A stretch of 64,000 nt of DNA from Sphingosinithalassobacter tenebrarum (GCF_011057975.1 NZ_CP049109.1:2325001-2389000); one strand, 5' to 3'. Shown: positions 8,038 through 18,637, counted from the stretch's first letter. The notes: a model not told the origin generated them from the sequence alone. A program made the numbers and translations.

Positions 8038-9739
8038 GCGTTTCGGCGCGGGCTCCCGGATGCGTCACTGCACCCTTATACGCCGGGCCGACCGTCTGAA
8101 CATAGCGCCACAGCGCGCCAGCCTGATAGTCGTTCTGCCGCGGCTGCCACTTGGCGCGACGATCGGCCAGGACGTCGTCGGGCACGACCAGGTCGATCGT
8201 CCCCGCTTCGGCGTCGATTCGGATCGTGTCGCCATCCTCTACCAGCGCGATCGGGCCGCCTTCGGCAGCTTCAGGGCCGACATGGCCGATACAGAAGCCG
8301 CGCGTGCCGCCCGAGAACCGCCCGTCGGTGATCAGCGCCACCTTCTCGCCCATGCCGAGGCCATAGAGCGCGGCGGTGGTCGACAGCATCTCGCGCATGC
8401 CGGGGCCGCCCTTGGGCCCTTCATAGCGGATGATGATGACCTCGCCTTCATTGATCTCGCGCTTCTCGACCGCGGCGAAGGCCTCTTCCTCGCGATCGAA
8501 GCAGCGCGCCGGGCCTTCGAACTGGAGCCGTGCCATGCCCGCGACCTTCACGATCGCACCTTCGGGCGCCAGCGTACCGGTGAGGCCGACGACACCGCCG
8601 GTGGGCCGGATCGGCGTCTTGATGTCGTAGATCACCTTCTGGTCGGGATTCCAGCTGACCTCGTCGATATTCTCGCCGAGCGTCTTGCCGGTGACGGTCA
8701 TGCAATTGCCGTCGAGATAGCCGCCTTCAAGCATCGTCTTCATCAGCATGTAGACGCCGCCTGCCTCATACATATCCTTGGCGACATAGTTGCCGCCGGG
8801 CTTCAAGTCCGCGATATAAGGCGTTGATTTAAAAGCCTCTGCTACGTCGTGCAGATCGAATTCGATTCCCGCTTCATTGGCCATTGCAGGCAAATGCAGC
8901 GCGGCGTTGGTCGACCCGCCCGTCGCCGCCACCACGCGCGCGGCGTTGATGAAGGCCTCACGCGTGCAGATGTCGCGCGGGCGCAGATTGCGCTCGATCA
9001 GTTCCATCACCTGATGTCCGGCGGCAACGGCAATCTGCTCGCGCGTAGAATAGGGAGCCGGCACCATGTTCGAATTGGGCAGCGACAGGCCGATCGCCTC
9101 GCCCACGCACGCCATCGTGTTGGCGGTAAACTGCCCACCGCAGGCACCGTGCCCGGGGCATGCGACCTTTTCCAGCGCATGGACTTCCGAAATCGGGCAC
9201 GTCCCCGCAGCGAACTTGCCGACAACCTCGAACACGTCGACGACGGTCACGTCCTTGTCGTGATAGCGGCCCGGCAGGATCGACCCGCCATAGACGAAGA
9301 TCGACGGGATATTGAGCCGCAGCATCGACATCATCATGCCCGGCAGCGACTTGTCGCACCCGGCAAAGCCGACCAGCGCGTCATAGCAATGGCCGCGCAC
9401 GCTGAGTTCAACCGAATCGGCAATCAGATCGCGGCTCGCCAGCGAGCTGTGCATCCCCTGATGGCCCATCGCGATGCCGTCGGTGACGGTGATGGTGTTG
9501 AATCGCCGAGGCGTACCGCCATTCTGCACCACGCCCTCACGCGCGGCGTCGGCCTGCACGTTGAGTGTGGTGTTGCACGGTGCGCTGTCATTCCCCGCGC
9601 TGGCGAGCGCGACGAACGGGCGGGCGATCTCCTCTTCGGAAAGGCCCATCGCGTAATAATAGCTGCGGTGCGGCGCCCGTTCGGGGCCGACGGTTACGTG
9701 ACGGCTCGGAAGCCGGCTCTTGTCGAAACGATTGGTCAT
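8018..9739 (-). CDS. ilvD: Dihydroxy-acid dehydratase
   Basis: A 573-residue IlvD/Edd family enzyme that dehydrates 2,3-dihydroxy-isovalerate and 2,3-dihydroxy-3-methylvalerate in valine, isoleucine and leucine biosynthesis. The cluster-binding cysteines are visible in [25 protein letters not shown] and [15 protein letters not shown], and the C-terminal block [14 protein letters not shown] is intact. It is distinct from the edd paralog at 40.5-42.3 kb, which is the sugar-acid member of the same family. No leader-peptide attenuator is evident upstream, where an amidohydrolase gene ends only 11 bases away. Confidence 0.96.
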   Translation of the reverse strand: MTNRFDKSRLPSRHVTVGPERAPHRSYYYAMGLSEEEIARPFVALASAGNDSAPCNTTLNVQADAAREGVVQNGGTPRRFNTITVTDGIAMGHQGMHSSLASRDLIADSVELSVRGHCYDALVGFAGCDKSLPGMMMSMLRLNIPSIFVYGGSILPGRYHDKDVTVVDVFEVVGKFAAGTCPISEVHALEKVACPGHGACGGQFTANTMACVGEAIGLSLPNSNMVPAPYSTREQIAVAAGHQVMELIERNLRPRDICTREAFINAARVVAATGGSTNAALHLPAMANEAGIEFDLHDVAEAFKSTPYIADLKPGGNYVAKDMYEAGGVYMLMKTMLEGGYLDGNCMTVTGKTLGENIDEVSWNPDQKVIYDIKTPIRPTGGVVGLTGTLAPEGAIVKVAGMARLQFEGPARCFDREEEAFAAVEKREINEGEVIIIRYEGPKGGPGMREMLSTTAALYGLGMGEKVALITDGRFSGGTRGFCIGHVGPEAAEGGPIALVEDGDTIRIDAEAGTIDLVVPDDVLADRRAKWQPRQNDYQAGALWRYVQTVGPAYKGAVTHPGARAETHVYADI

Positions 9740-9750
9740 GGCGCGAACGC

Positions 9751-10482
9751 CTATGTCGCGGGAGACCCCGTTGACGCAAGGCTATTGCGTACCTGCACGA
9801 TCATTTGTTCCATTTTCGTCGCCCAATGGTGGATGCCGCCGGGGTCGGAAATCGCGTCGTTGACGATCTCGACCGCCAGATAGGGAATGCCGTGCGCCTC
9901 GGCATGGCGATTGAGCGTCGCGTTGAGCAACTTGCCCGAATAGGGTTCGTTGTCTCCGGTCTCGATCCCTTGCCCGCGCAGCCAATCGATCGCGAATCGC
10001 GCGGCGCGATCGTCCCGATTGTAGAGTATGCCGACCGTCCAGGGACGCACCTCGTCGCTGGTCGCAAGCTGCGGCGTGAAGCTGTGGATCGAGACGATCA
10101 GATCGGGCCGATGCGCCGCGACCTGGTCGGCAATGGCTCCGTGATAGGGATCGTAGAAGCGCCTGATCCGCGCGGCTTTGTCGACGCCGACATTGCCCGG
10201 GATCGCATGCCCGTCGCTTTCGGTCGGGACCAGTTTGGGGTGATCGGGCTCGCGGTGGAGATCGATAACGAGCCGGGAGACGGTCGCGAGGATCGCGGGC
10301 GCGTCGAATGCTTGCGCCACCAGTCTGGCGACATCCCGGGCGCCGACATCGACGGCGATATGCATCGCGTCGAGGTCGTCCGACTCGAGGCCAAGATCGA
10401 TGTCTTCGGGCACATGCGATGATGCGTGATCACAGATGATCAGCAACCGGTCATCGCCGCCTTCATGGATTTCCGGTGCCAT
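9751..10482 (-). CDS. N-formylglutamate amidohydrolase family protein
   Basis: A 243-residue protein with the family signatures [48 protein letters not shown] and [15 protein letters not shown]. The His, Asp and Glu residues in these blocks are the expected zinc ligands. Classical members hydrolyse N-formyl-L-glutamate in histidine degradation, but no hut genes are nearby, so the physiological substrate here is uncertain. The ATG at 10482 shares a base with the stop of the enoyl-CoA hydratase gene, so the two are co-translated. Confidence 0.85.
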   Translation of the reverse strand: MAPEIHEGGDDRLLIICDHASSHVPEDIDLGLESDDLDAMHIAVDVGARDVARLVAQAFDAPAILATVSRLVIDLHREPDHPKLVPTESDGHAIPGNVGVDKAARIRRFYDPYHGAIADQVAAHRPDLIVSIHSFTPQLATSDEVRPWTVGILYNRDDRAARFAIDWLRGQGIETGDNEPYSGKLLNATLNRHAEAHGIPYLAVEIVNDAISDPGGIHHWATKMEQMIVQVRNSLASTGSPAT

Positions 10483-11219
10483 CAGTAGCTCGGCCTCCGC
10501 CTTTCACGGAACGCCGTCAGTCCCTCGCCGAATTCCTCGCCGCCGAAGCTCGCTTCGAAATCATCGTCACGCGCACGTTGCGACGGATCGGCGAGCGTCC
10601 GCTTGAGCAGCCGCACCGCGCCGGGGGCATTGGCGGCGATCCGATCGGCAAAGGCGCGGGCCAGCGACAACGCCTCGTCGGCGCGCAATTCGACCAGCCC
10701 AATCCTTTCGGCATCGATTCCGTCGATGATCTCGCAGGTATAGAGCATGCGGGCAGCCTGCCCCTTCCCCACTTGTGCGGCAAGCCGGGCGACATCCTCG
10801 CGCGGATAGCCGATGCCGAGCTTGGCGGGTGTCACCGCGAATTCGGCAGCACCGCCCGCGATCCGCAGGTCGCAGGCAAGCACAAGCGCCACCGCAGCGC
10901 CGTAGCAACCACCGTCGATCGCGGCGATCACCGGCATCGGCAACGCCGCAAGCGGCTCCATCACTTTGCGCATGGCGAGGCGGAAACGGGTTCGCGCCCC
11001 CGGATCGGCGCGTAGCGTTTCGAACTCGCCGATATCGGCGCCGGCGCTGAAGATGCCGGGCGTCGCCGAGCGCAGGATCACCGCGCGCGCATCGCTCGCG
11101 GCAATATCGGCTACGGCCTGCGCCATCGCTTCCCATCCGGTCATCGAAATGGCGTTGCGCGCCTGCGGACGATCGAGCGTCAGCAGCGCCACATGATCTT
11201 CGCGTGTGTACTGAATCAT
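10482..11219 (-). CDS. Enoyl-CoA hydratase/isomerase family protein
   Basis: A 245-residue crotonase-fold protein. The oxyanion-hole blocks are visible: SAGADIGEF and AIDGGCYGAAVALVLACDLRIA. In the second segment the usual catalytic Glu position falls in AEFAVTPAKLGIGYP, where the canonical Glu of a hydratase is not clear, so it may be a hydratase, isomerase or another acyl-CoA enzyme. No fatty-acid oxidation operon surrounds it. It is the first gene of a minus-strand run that continues through the amidohydrolase gene and ilvD. Confidence 0.85.
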   Translation of the reverse strand: MIQYTREDHVALLTLDRPQARNAISMTGWEAMAQAVADIAASDARAVILRSATPGIFSAGADIGEFETLRADPGARTRFRLAMRKVMEPLAALPMPVIAAIDGGCYGAAVALVLACDLRIAGGAAEFAVTPAKLGIGYPREDVARLAAQVGKGQAARMLYTCEIIDGIDAERIGLVELRADEALSLARAFADRIAANAPGAVRLLKRTLADPSQRARDDDFEASFGGEEFGEGLTAFRERRRPSY

Positions 11220-11377
11220 CGCGGCCGCATGTGCCGCAAGTCGCCCCGTTTGTCACCGGCGGATGGCGCCCGCCGAAGCGGGGACCACCGGCGGACGTTG
11301 CGCTCCCGGCGCTCGATCCGTTGGCGGAGAGACTATGCCAGGCAGGTCAACAGGGGGTTAGGCGCAATGGTTAAGGC

Positions 11378-12199
11378 TCAAACCAGCGCGGTCGCCACCC
11401 CCCACCAATGCGGCGGCGCGGCCTTACATGCCGCCGCGCACGCTGCGGCGCTTTCGAACAGCGCGAAGCAGGTGGCCCCGGACCCGGACATGCGCACCAG
11501 CCCAGCCCCGGGCTGCGATTCCAGCCAGTCGATGACGCCGCCGATTTCGGGAGCGATGTCGCGCGCCGGCGGATAGAGATCGTTGCGCGACGTCGCCGCA
11601 ACATCGAGCAGCGGCCCCGACGGCAGCGCGCCGCCGTCATCGCCGCTCCAGCGCGCGAAAATCGCGGCCGTCGACACCGCAACGCCTGGATTCACCAGCA
11701 GTACCGGCGTTCCCGGCGCACCGGCTATGGGCTGGAGTCGCTCGCCGCGCCCCTTGCCAATTGCGGTAACACTGAAAAGACAGGCAGGAACATCGGCTCC
11801 CAGCGAGTCCGCGATCGCGAACAAACGCGGATCCTTCAGATCGAATTCGTGGAGCCGCGCCAGCGCGCGCAACGTCGCGGCGGCATCCGCCGATCCGCCA
11901 CCGATCCCCGAAGCGACCGGCAGATGCTTTTCGAGATGCAGCCTGTGGCCCGCCGATATGCCGAATGTCTCGCAAAACGCGCGTTCCGCGCGCGTCACCA
12001 GATTGTCTCCCTCGTCCGCAAGCGCCCCGGCGAACGGCCCGCTTACCGAAAATTCGGGCGTCTCGGAAATCGCCACGTTCACGGTGTCGCCATGATCGAC
12101 GAACGCGAAGAGCGTTTCGAGATCGTGATAGCCGTCCGCCCGGCGCGCGCGGACGTGAAGTGCGAGGTTGAGTTTCGCACGCGCCGTTTCCGCGATCAT
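11378..12199 (-). CDS. ispE: 4-diphosphocytidyl-2-C-methyl-D-erythritol kinase
   Basis: A GHMP kinase of about 273 residues acting in the non-mevalonate (MEP) isoprenoid pathway, where it phosphorylates the 2-hydroxyl of CDP-ME. The N-terminus ETARAKLNLALHV, the Gly-rich ATP loop LPVASGIGGGSADAAATLRAL and the C-terminal MSGSGATCFALFES are diagnostic. I start at the ATG at 12199, just past the upstream TPR stop; an ATG at 12232 would add MALTVRTTDAA and overlap that stop, and neither has a strong ribosome-binding site. Downstream to the next gene lies a 158-base gap with nothing recognisable. Confidence 0.92.
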   Translation of the reverse strand: MIAETARAKLNLALHVRARRADGYHDLETLFAFVDHGDTVNVAISETPEFSVSGPFAGALADEGDNLVTRAERAFCETFGISAGHRLHLEKHLPVASGIGGGSADAAATLRALARLHEFDLKDPRLFAIADSLGADVPACLFSVTAIGKGRGERLQPIAGAPGTPVLLVNPGVAVSTAAIFARWSGDDGGALPSGPLLDVAATSRNDLYPPARDIAPEIGGVIDWLESQPGAGLVRMSGSGATCFALFESAAACAAACKAAPPHWWGVATALV

Positions 12200-12206
12200 G
12201 GCGGCG

Positions 12207-13772
12207 TCAGTCGTCCGAACCGTCAAGGCCATGACGCAGTTTCGCCTCGATCCGAGCCTTGTCCGAGCCCTCGGCATAGACCGCAGCTGCGCGCCAGGCA
12301 TAGCGCGCTTCGAAACGGCGCCCCATCCGCCAATAGGCGTCGCCAAGGTGTTCGTTTATCTCCGTACTGCCCGGCGCGCCTTTGGCGGCCGCTTCGAGCA
12401 GCGGCAGCGCCCGGGCAAACTCGCCCTGCTGATAATAGGCCCAGCCCAGCGAATCGGTGATCGCCGGATTGTCGGGCTGCAATTCATGCGCGCGCTCGAT
12501 CATCGCGGTGGCTGCGGCCATGTCGACTCCGCGCTCGATCTGCGCACGCCCGAGCGCATCGAGCGCCACCGGCTGATTGGGCGCCAGCGCAACGGCCCGC
12601 CTCAGCGCGGTCACGGCCGCGTCCCAGCGCCCCGCGGCATCGAGCGCCATCCCGCGGGCGACATGGAGCGCCCAGTCATCGCGCCCGCCCGGACGGGAAA
12701 GCGCAAGCGCATAGGCCAGGGCGGCCGCGTCATACCGGCCATTGGCCGCGAGCAGATCGGCATAGCTTCGCGCGTCACCGCTCGACGCATTGCGTCGATT
12801 TGCGATTTCGCGCGCATGTTCGAGCGCTTCCTCGGTCCGCCCCGCGCGTGCCAGCACATCGACGGAGACGATCCGCGCCTGATCGGCATAGGGGCTGTTC
12901 GCCGGAATTGCCTCCAGCGTTTCCAGCGCCACGGGATCGGCGCCGTCGCGCGAAAGCGCGTCGGCCAGCAGCAACCGCAACCGATCGTCGCGCGGGTCGA
13001 GCAACAGCCCGGTGCGCGTCAGCATGATCGAGAGCGGTACGGCATCCTCCTGCGCAAGATCGCCCGCCACCCGCAGGAGCATGCGAGAGAATCCGAATGA
13101 CAGATCCGGCTTCTTCCTGCCCATCCGCTGGAGATAGGCAGCCATCTCCGAATCCTCGCCGACAACCAGCGCCCGCGCCTCGGCCCGATGCCCGGCTGCA
13201 ACCAGCAGCACCGCCCCGTCGAGCTGCAGGTCCTCGCTCGCCCGGCCGCCGCCTACCAGCGCCCGGATGGTGCGGCTGCCCGCATCGATCCGGCCGGTCA
13301 GGAGCGACAGCAACGCGCGATTTTCGATGTTGAACCGCCGCGTGAGGCCAGTGTCGGCCGGCGCGTCGAGCGGCGGGAACGGATCCTTGCCGCGCGTATA
13401 GGCCTGCCATGCCCGCAGCGTGGGGAGCATGAAGTCGAAGGGGCCGCCCTCGATCTCCCCCATCAGCAGCTTGATGTCGCCCTCATCTCCGTCGCGCACC
13501 GCGACGGCCAGGAGATAGACAACAGCGTCGGGAGGCGGCGCCAGGCCTGCCCGCAGCGCCTGCGCGGCCCGCGTCGCAAGCGCTTCATCGCCGGCGGCAA
13601 GCCCGGCGCGATAGGCGCGCAGCGAGACCATTTCATCGTCTGGCGCGTTTTCCAGTGCCCGGGTATAGGCCACGACCGCGGCCTGAACATCGCCTTCGGC
13701 ATCGGCGGCCATCGCGCGGACATAGGCATGGCCATCGGCCTGCTGGGCCAGCGCCGGGCCGCCGACGCACAT
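12207..13772 (-). CDS. Secreted or periplasmic TPR protein
   Basis: About 520 residues of TPR-like helical hairpins, clearest in the C-terminal half (RWDAAVTALRRAVALAPNQP, then ITDSLGWAYYQQGEFARALP). The start is uncertain: the only nearby ATG is 13772, but the best signal peptide (KRLAAAFGLTAMCVGGPALA, cut before QQ) begins upstream of it, where only ATC/ATT or CTG codons are available in frame, near 13817. The frame stays open to 13964 inside the ETF-QO gene. Likely exported and possibly outer-membrane associated. It lies between ETF-QO and ispE on the same strand. Confidence 0.8.
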   Translation of the reverse strand: MCVGGPALAQQADGHAYVRAMAADAEGDVQAAVVAYTRALENAPDDEMVSLRAYRAGLAAGDEALATRAAQALRAGLAPPPDAVVYLLAVAVRDGDEGDIKLLMGEIEGGPFDFMLPTLRAWQAYTRGKDPFPPLDAPADTGLTRRFNIENRALLSLLTGRIDAGSRTIRALVGGGRASEDLQLDGAVLLVAAGHRAEARALVVGEDSEMAAYLQRMGRKKPDLSFGFSRMLLRVAGDLAQEDAVPLSIMLTRTGLLLDPRDDRLRLLLADALSRDGADPVALETLEAIPANSPYADQARIVSVDVLARAGRTEEALEHAREIANRRNASSGDARSYADLLAANGRYDAAALAYALALSRPGGRDDWALHVARGMALDAAGRWDAAVTALRRAVALAPNQPVALDALGRAQIERGVDMAAATAMIERAHELQPDNPAITDSLGWAYYQQGEFARALPLLEAAAKGAPGSTEINEHLGDAYWRMGRRFEARYAWRAAAVYAEGSDKARIEAKLRHGLDGSDD

Positions 13773-13803
13773 CGCCGTCAGCCCGAATGCCGCTGCCAGC
13801 CGC

Positions 13804-15462
13804 TTACATGTTCGGATAATTGGGGCCTCCGCCGCCTTCCGGGACGACCCAGTTGATGTTCTGGGTGGGGTCCTTGATGTCGCAGGTCTTGCAGTGGACG
13901 CAATTCTGCGCGTTGATCTGGAACCGCGGAGTCCCTTCGTCCAGGCCGACAACTTCATATACACCGGCGGGGCAATAGCGTTGCGCGGGCTCGGCGTATA
14001 CGGGAAGATTATAGTCGATCGGGACGTCGGGATCCTTCAGCGTCAGGTGGCAGGGCTGATCCTCTTCGTGATTGGTGTTCGAGAGGAACACCGACGAGAG
14101 CCGGTCGAAGGTCAGCTTGCCATCGGGCTTGGGATAGTCGATCGGCTTGACCTCGCTGGCATGCACCAGCGTCTCGTGATCGGCATGTTTGTGGTGCATG
14201 GTGAAGGGCATGCGAATGCCGAGATACTCGGCCCACATCGTCGCGCCCGCAAAGGCCGTTCCCCAGTCGTCGCCGAATTTCTTGACCAGCGGCGCGGTGT
14301 TCCGCACCAGCTTCAATTCCTTGTACACCCAACTCGATTCATAGGCGTCGGGATAGGCGGTCAGTTCGTCGCTGCGGCGATCGGCCTTGACCGCTTCGAA
14401 CGCAGCCTCGGCGGCCATCATCCCGCTCTTCATCGAGGTATGGGTACCCTTGATGCGCGGCACGTTGAGGAAGCCGGCGCTGTCGCCGATCAGCGCGCCG
14501 CCCGGGAAGACAAGCTTGGGAACCGACTGGAACCCGCCATCGCTGATCGCGCGCGCGCCATAGGAAACGCGCTTGCCGCCTTCGAGGATCTCCGCAACCG
14601 CGGGATGCGTCTTCCAGCGCTGCATTTCCTCGAACGGCGAGAGATAGGGATTCGAATAGCTCAGCCAGGTGACGAAACCCAGCGCCACCTGTCCATCGGC
14701 CTGATGGTACAGGAAGCCGCCGCCATTGGCGCCTTCGGTCAGCGGCCAGCCCTGGGTATGGATCACGCGCCCCGGCACATGCTTGGCCGGATCGATATCC
14801 CACAGCTCCTTGATGCCGAGGCCGTAGATCTGCGGATCGCAATCCTTGCGCAGGTCGAACAGCCGCATCAGCTCCTTCGACAGGTGGCCGCGACACCCTT
14901 CGCCGAACAGCGTGTATCGGGCATGGAGTTCGAGCCCGGGCTGATAATCGCCCTTGTGTTCGCCGTCGCGCGCAACGCCCATGTCGCCGGTGGCGACGCC
15001 CTTGACCGAACCGTCCTCGTTGAACAGCAATTCCGCGGCGGCGAAGCCGGGGAAGATCTCGACACCCAGTTCCTCCGCCTTGCCGGCGAGCCAACGGCAC
15101 AGGTTGCCGAGCGAGCCGGTATAGGTGCCCTTGTTGTTCATGAAGGGCGGTATCATGATGTTCGGCATCACCGACTTGTGATTGGCCGACAGGTGCCAGT
15201 GCTGATTGTCGGTCACCGGAGTCTGGGCGAGCGGGCAGCCGTCATCGCGCCAGTTCGGGAGAAGTTCGTCCAGCGCCTTGGGATCGATCACTGCGCCCGA
15301 CAGGATATGGGCGCCCACCTCGGAGCCCTTTTCCAGGATACAGACCGACAGCTCGTTGCCCGCCTCATTGGCGAGCTGCTTCAGTCGGATCGCCGCCGAA
15401 AGCCCTGCCGGACCGGCACCGACGATCACCACGTCATAGGGCATCGACTCCCGTTCGCTCAT
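13804..15462 (-). CDS. Electron transfer flavoprotein-ubiquinone oxidoreductase
   Basis: A 552-residue membrane-associated flavoprotein that passes electrons from reduced ETF to ubiquinone. The FAD-binding dinucleotide fold begins at residue 10 (YDVVIVGAGPAGLSAAIRL). The C-terminus holds the [4Fe-4S] cluster ligands in RYCPAGVYEVV and NCVHCKTCDIKDP. The ATG at 15462 is chosen because AAAGGAG lies six bases upstream; the ATG at 15468 would sit directly on that ribosome-binding site. The gene runs divergently from the glycosylase-like gene. Its stop lies just before the uncertain start of the TPR gene. Confidence 0.95.
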   Translation of the reverse strand: MSERESMPYDVVIVGAGPAGLSAAIRLKQLANEAGNELSVCILEKGSEVGAHILSGAVIDPKALDELLPNWRDDGCPLAQTPVTDNQHWHLSANHKSVMPNIMIPPFMNNKGTYTGSLGNLCRWLAGKAEELGVEIFPGFAAAELLFNEDGSVKGVATGDMGVARDGEHKGDYQPGLELHARYTLFGEGCRGHLSKELMRLFDLRKDCDPQIYGLGIKELWDIDPAKHVPGRVIHTQGWPLTEGANGGGFLYHQADGQVALGFVTWLSYSNPYLSPFEEMQRWKTHPAVAEILEGGKRVSYGARAISDGGFQSVPKLVFPGGALIGDSAGFLNVPRIKGTHTSMKSGMMAAEAAFEAVKADRRSDELTAYPDAYESSWVYKELKLVRNTAPLVKKFGDDWGTAFAGATMWAEYLGIRMPFTMHHKHADHETLVHASEVKPIDYPKPDGKLTFDRLSSVFLSNTNHEEDQPCHLTLKDPDVPIDYNLPVYAEPAQRYCPAGVYEVVGLDEGTPRFQINAQNCVHCKTCDIKDPTQNINWVVPEGGGGPNYPNM

Positions 15463-15577
15463 GCTCATCTCCTTTCGGGACGCTCGAAATGCCTGTCGTC
15501 GTGCGTCCGCAACGTCTTGTCTCCACCCGGATGAAGGCAGATTGACCGCGGCGTCAACCCGCGATTCTATAGGGCTT

Positions 15578-16309
15578 ATGGGGGCAGAACCAACCGAATC
15601 ATGGCAAGCCGTCGCCGCAAGCGTGCTCGAATGGTGGCACGAGGCGGGCGTCGACACGCTTATGCAGGACAACGCGCGCGACTGGCTTGCGCGGCTGGCG
15701 GAGCCCGCCGCCGTAGCGACAATGTCGCATGCGGAAGCCGCCGCGCCGCTATCCGCACCCACCGAAACACTGCCTGAAACGCTTGACGCATTCATCGCCT
15801 GGCGGATGGGCGAATCGGCGCCCGAAGCCTCCTGGATCGGATCGCGCTTCGTCCCCGAGGGCAATAGCGACGCGCCGCTGATGGTCGTGACCGACATGCC
15901 CGAATCGGACGGCCTCATGGGCGGCGCCCCCGGGCGGCTGTTCGATCGCATGCTTACCGCCATCGGTCGAACGCGCGCCGACATCTATCTGACGTCGCTG
16001 GCGTGGGCGCCACCGGTCGCGCGGCAACTGCCCGCCGATTTCGAAACCCGACTGGCCGATCTGACCCGTCATCACATCGGGCTCGTCGCCCCGAAACAGC
16101 TTCTGCTGGTCGGGCGCACGACGGAACGCCTCCTGTTTGCGACCGATGCCGAAGACGCGGAAGATGGTTTAGGATACGTCAACCATTTCCGGGGGAAAAT
16201 AGAAGCCGTGGCTTGCCTTCATCCCCGCCATCTGTTGGATCATCCCGGCAGGAAGGCACTGGCCTGGAAAAACCTTCAAATGTTGCTGATCCGGGGGAAC
16301 AGCCTGTGA
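15578..16309 (+). CDS. Degenerate uracil-DNA glycosylase-like protein
   Basis: A 243-residue protein. Residues roughly 95-240 follow the layout of family 4 uracil-DNA glycosylases: GGAPGRLFDRMLTAIG, YLTSLAWAPP, LVAPKQLLLVGRTTERLL, and LHPRHLLDHPGRKALAWKNL. However, the usual GEAPG active-site block reads TDMPESD, and the four cysteines that hold the [4Fe-4S] cluster are absent; the only Cys is in AVACLHPR. The N-terminal 90 residues (LEWWHEAGVDTLM) are not glycosylase-like. It may have lost base-excision activity or act on another substrate. It overlaps the GTG that could start the next gene. Confidence 0.7.
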   Translation: MGAEPTESWQAVAASVLEWWHEAGVDTLMQDNARDWLARLAEPAAVATMSHAEAAAPLSAPTETLPETLDAFIAWRMGESAPEASWIGSRFVPEGNSDAPLMVVTDMPESDGLMGGAPGRLFDRMLTAIGRTRADIYLTSLAWAPPVARQLPADFETRLADLTRHHIGLVAPKQLLLVGRTTERLLFATDAEDAEDGLGYVNHFRGKIEAVACLHPRHLLDHPGRKALAWKNLQMLLIRGNSL

Positions 16310-16311
16310 CC

Positions 16312-18117
16312 ATGCGTATATTCATTGCCGCGGCCGCGCTTTCGATGCCTGCAGCCGCCCACGCCGAAAGCGGCCGCCTCGAACTGCCCGAATCGGTGCT
16401 CGCGCTCGCCGCCGACCCCACGCCCACGGCAAGCGCCGTGCGCGACGGAGACGGGATTCCCGACCAGCTGAATGCCGACCAGCGGCGCCAGTACGCCGAG
16501 GTGTTCGCCGCGATTCGCGGCCAGCGCTGGGAAGACGCGCAGCAACTGCTCGACGCGATGCGCCCGGGCATCCTGCATCCGATTGCCCGCGCCGAACTCT
16601 ACACCGCGGCCGGCTCGCCACGCGTCGAATTGCAGCCATTGCTCGCACTGCTCGAACAGGCGCCCGAACTGCCCCAGGCCGGACAGCTTTCGCGCCTCGC
16701 CGATCTGCGCGGCGCAACGACCACGCCGTCGCTCCCCCGCGAACAGTCGCTTCGCTGGTTCAACGGCGCGCCGGTGCGCCAGCGGCTGCGCTCGATCAGC
16801 ACGAACAGCACGACGACCGAAGTCATCCTGGCGATGCAGCCCTATATCAAGGCCGATGACGGCGCCGGGGCCGAAGCGCTGCTCGGCCAGTTCGCGCCGG
16901 ACCTTCCCGCGGACGCGCTCACGGAATGGCAGCAGAAAGTCGCATGGATCTATTATGCGGCCAATGACGACGCCAATGCCCGTCGCATGGCGGCACAGGC
17001 GCAGCAGGGCGTCGGCGATTTCGCCGCGCTGGGCGACTGGGTGCAGGGCCTGGCAGCCTGGCGCCAGGGCGATTGCGAAGGCGCCGCCGAGGCCTTCAAC
17101 GCCGTTAGCGTGCGCGCGGGCGACGGCGAAATGCGCTCGGCCGGCCTTTACTGGCTCTCGCGCGCTGACATGGCGTGCGGCCATCCCGAACGCGTGGCGC
17201 CCAGCCTGAAGGCGGCGGCGCAATATGGCGAGACCTTTTACGGCATGCTCGCCCAGGAATCGCTGGGCATTTCGGATCGCGCCGCTGGCGGTGAAGCCTA
17301 TGTCGTTCAGGACTGGCGGTCGCTGGAACGCTATCCCAATATCCGTGTCGCCGCCGCGCTGATCGAGATCGGCGAAAACGGCCTGGCCGACGAAGTGCTG
17401 CGGCATCAGGCCCGACTGGAAACCGCCGAGGACCACCCTGCGCTGGTTCGTCTCGCCGGGCGGCTCAACCTCCCGGAAACGCAGCTCTGGCTTTCGCACA
17501 ACGCGCCGAGCGGCACACCCGCGGCGGAGCTCGCGCGCTATCCCGCGCCCAACTGGACGCCCGACGGCGGCTGGCGCGTCGATCGCGCGCTCGTCTACGC
17601 GCATACGCTGCAGGAATCGCGCTTCCGCGCGGATGTGCGTAGCGCTGCCGGCGCTATGGGGCTGATGCAGGTCAAGCAGGGCGCGGCAATCGACATCAGC
17701 CGCGATCGCGGCGTCAACTATGCCAATGCCGATCTCACCGACCCTTCGGTGAACATGGAAGTCGGCCAGAGCTATCTTGAGCAGTTGCGCAGTTCCTCCT
17801 TCACCGGCGGACTACTGCCCAAGGTAATCGCGGCATATAATGCGGGTCCGACGCCGGTTTCCGAATGGAACGCCACGGTTCGCGACAATGGCGATCCGCT
17901 GCTCTACATCGAAAGCATCCCTTATTGGGAAACCCGCGGCTATGTGATGATCGTGCTGCGCAATTACTGGATGTACGAGCGGCAGGAGGGCAAAGCATCG
18001 GCGAGCCGCGCGGCGCTGGCACAGGGCCTCTGGCCGCGTTTCCCCGGCATGCCGGGCGAATCGGCGGTACGAATGAGCGCGGCTCCCGGCTTTTCGGCGG
18101 CCAGCGGTGCCAATTGA
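16312..18117 (+). CDS. Soluble lytic murein transglycosylase (SLT family)
   Basis: A 601-residue periplasmic enzyme with a signal peptide (residues 1-18, ending AAAHA) and a long superhelical region of TPR-like repeats. The C-terminal lysozyme-like domain starts near residue 420, with the catalytic Glu in [19 protein letters not shown], then LMQV, and the [14 protein letters not shown] block ([16 protein letters not shown]). It cleaves the MurNAc-GlcNAc bond to give 1,6-anhydro products. The ATG at 16312 is used; the GTG at 16306 overlaps the upstream stop as GTGA and is a possible alternative start two codons longer. Confidence 0.93.
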   Translation: MRIFIAAAALSMPAAAHAESGRLELPESVLALAADPTPTASAVRDGDGIPDQLNADQRRQYAEVFAAIRGQRWEDAQQLLDAMRPGILHPIARAELYTAAGSPRVELQPLLALLEQAPELPQAGQLSRLADLRGATTTPSLPREQSLRWFNGAPVRQRLRSISTNSTTTEVILAMQPYIKADDGAGAEALLGQFAPDLPADALTEWQQKVAWIYYAANDDANARRMAAQAQQGVGDFAALGDWVQGLAAWRQGDCEGAAEAFNAVSVRAGDGEMRSAGLYWLSRADMACGHPERVAPSLKAAAQYGETFYGMLAQESLGISDRAAGGEAYVVQDWRSLERYPNIRVAAALIEIGENGLADEVLRHQARLETAEDHPALVRLAGRLNLPETQLWLSHNAPSGTPAAELARYPAPNWTPDGGWRVDRALVYAHTLQESRFRADVRSAAGAMGLMQVKQGAAIDISRDRGVNYANADLTDPSVNMEVGQSYLEQLRSSSFTGGLLPKVIAAYNAGPTPVSEWNATVRDNGDPLLYIESIPYWETRGYVMIVLRNYWMYERQEGKASASRAALAQGLWPRFPGMPGESAVRMSAAPGFSAASGAN

Positions 18118-18634
18118 CGAAAACATCCCCTTCCGTCCGATTCGCGTCGCCGTCCTGACGGTTTCTGATACGCGCGGGCCGGAGGACGATCGTTCGGGCG
18201 ACACGCTGGTCGCGCGGCTACGCGACGCCGGTCATGAACTGGCCGCGCGCATCATACTGCCCGACGATGCCGATCGGATCGCGGAACAACTGACCCTCTG
18301 GATCGACGATCCCGGGATCGATGCCGTCATTTCCACCGGCGGTACCGGGGTTACCGGGCGCGACGTGACTCCCGAAGCCTTCGCCCGGGTATGGGAAAAG
18401 GAAATTCCAGGCTTCGGCGAGCTGTTCCGATGGCTCAGCTATCAGACGATCGGGACCTCGACCGTCCAGTCGCGCGCGACAGCGGGCGTGGCGCGCGGCA
18501 CCTATCTCTTCGCACTGCCCGGTTCGACCGGCGCCGTGAAGGACGGCTGGGACGGAATCCTCAGGGACCAGCTCGACATCCGGCACCGCCCCTGCAACTT
18601 CGTCGAGCTGATGCCGCGCCTTACCGAGCGCTGA
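18107..18634 (+). CDS. moaB: Molybdenum cofactor biosynthesis protein MoaB/MogA family
   Basis: A 175-residue protein of the MoCF-binding fold: [13 protein letters not shown] near the N-terminus, the [17 protein letters not shown] pterin motif ([19 protein letters not shown]), and [17 protein letters not shown]. It takes part in adenylylation of molybdopterin or in an accessory step. The start is GTG at 18107, lying 11 bases inside the lytic transglycosylase gene, which is typical of translational coupling although the functions are unrelated. It converges on the minus-strand YbjN gene, with three bases between stops. Confidence 0.92.
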   Translation: MPIDENIPFRPIRVAVLTVSDTRGPEDDRSGDTLVARLRDAGHELAARIILPDDADRIAEQLTLWIDDPGIDAVISTGGTGVTGRDVTPEAFARVWEKEIPGFGELFRWLSYQTIGTSTVQSRATAGVARGTYLFALPGSTGAVKDGWDGILRDQLDIRHRPCNFVELMPRLTER

Positions 18635-18637
18635 GCG

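Noticed and set aside
13894..15534. A plus-strand open frame of about 546 codons opposite the ETF-QO gene
   Set aside because: Shadow frame; the minus-strand gene has all cofactor motifs.
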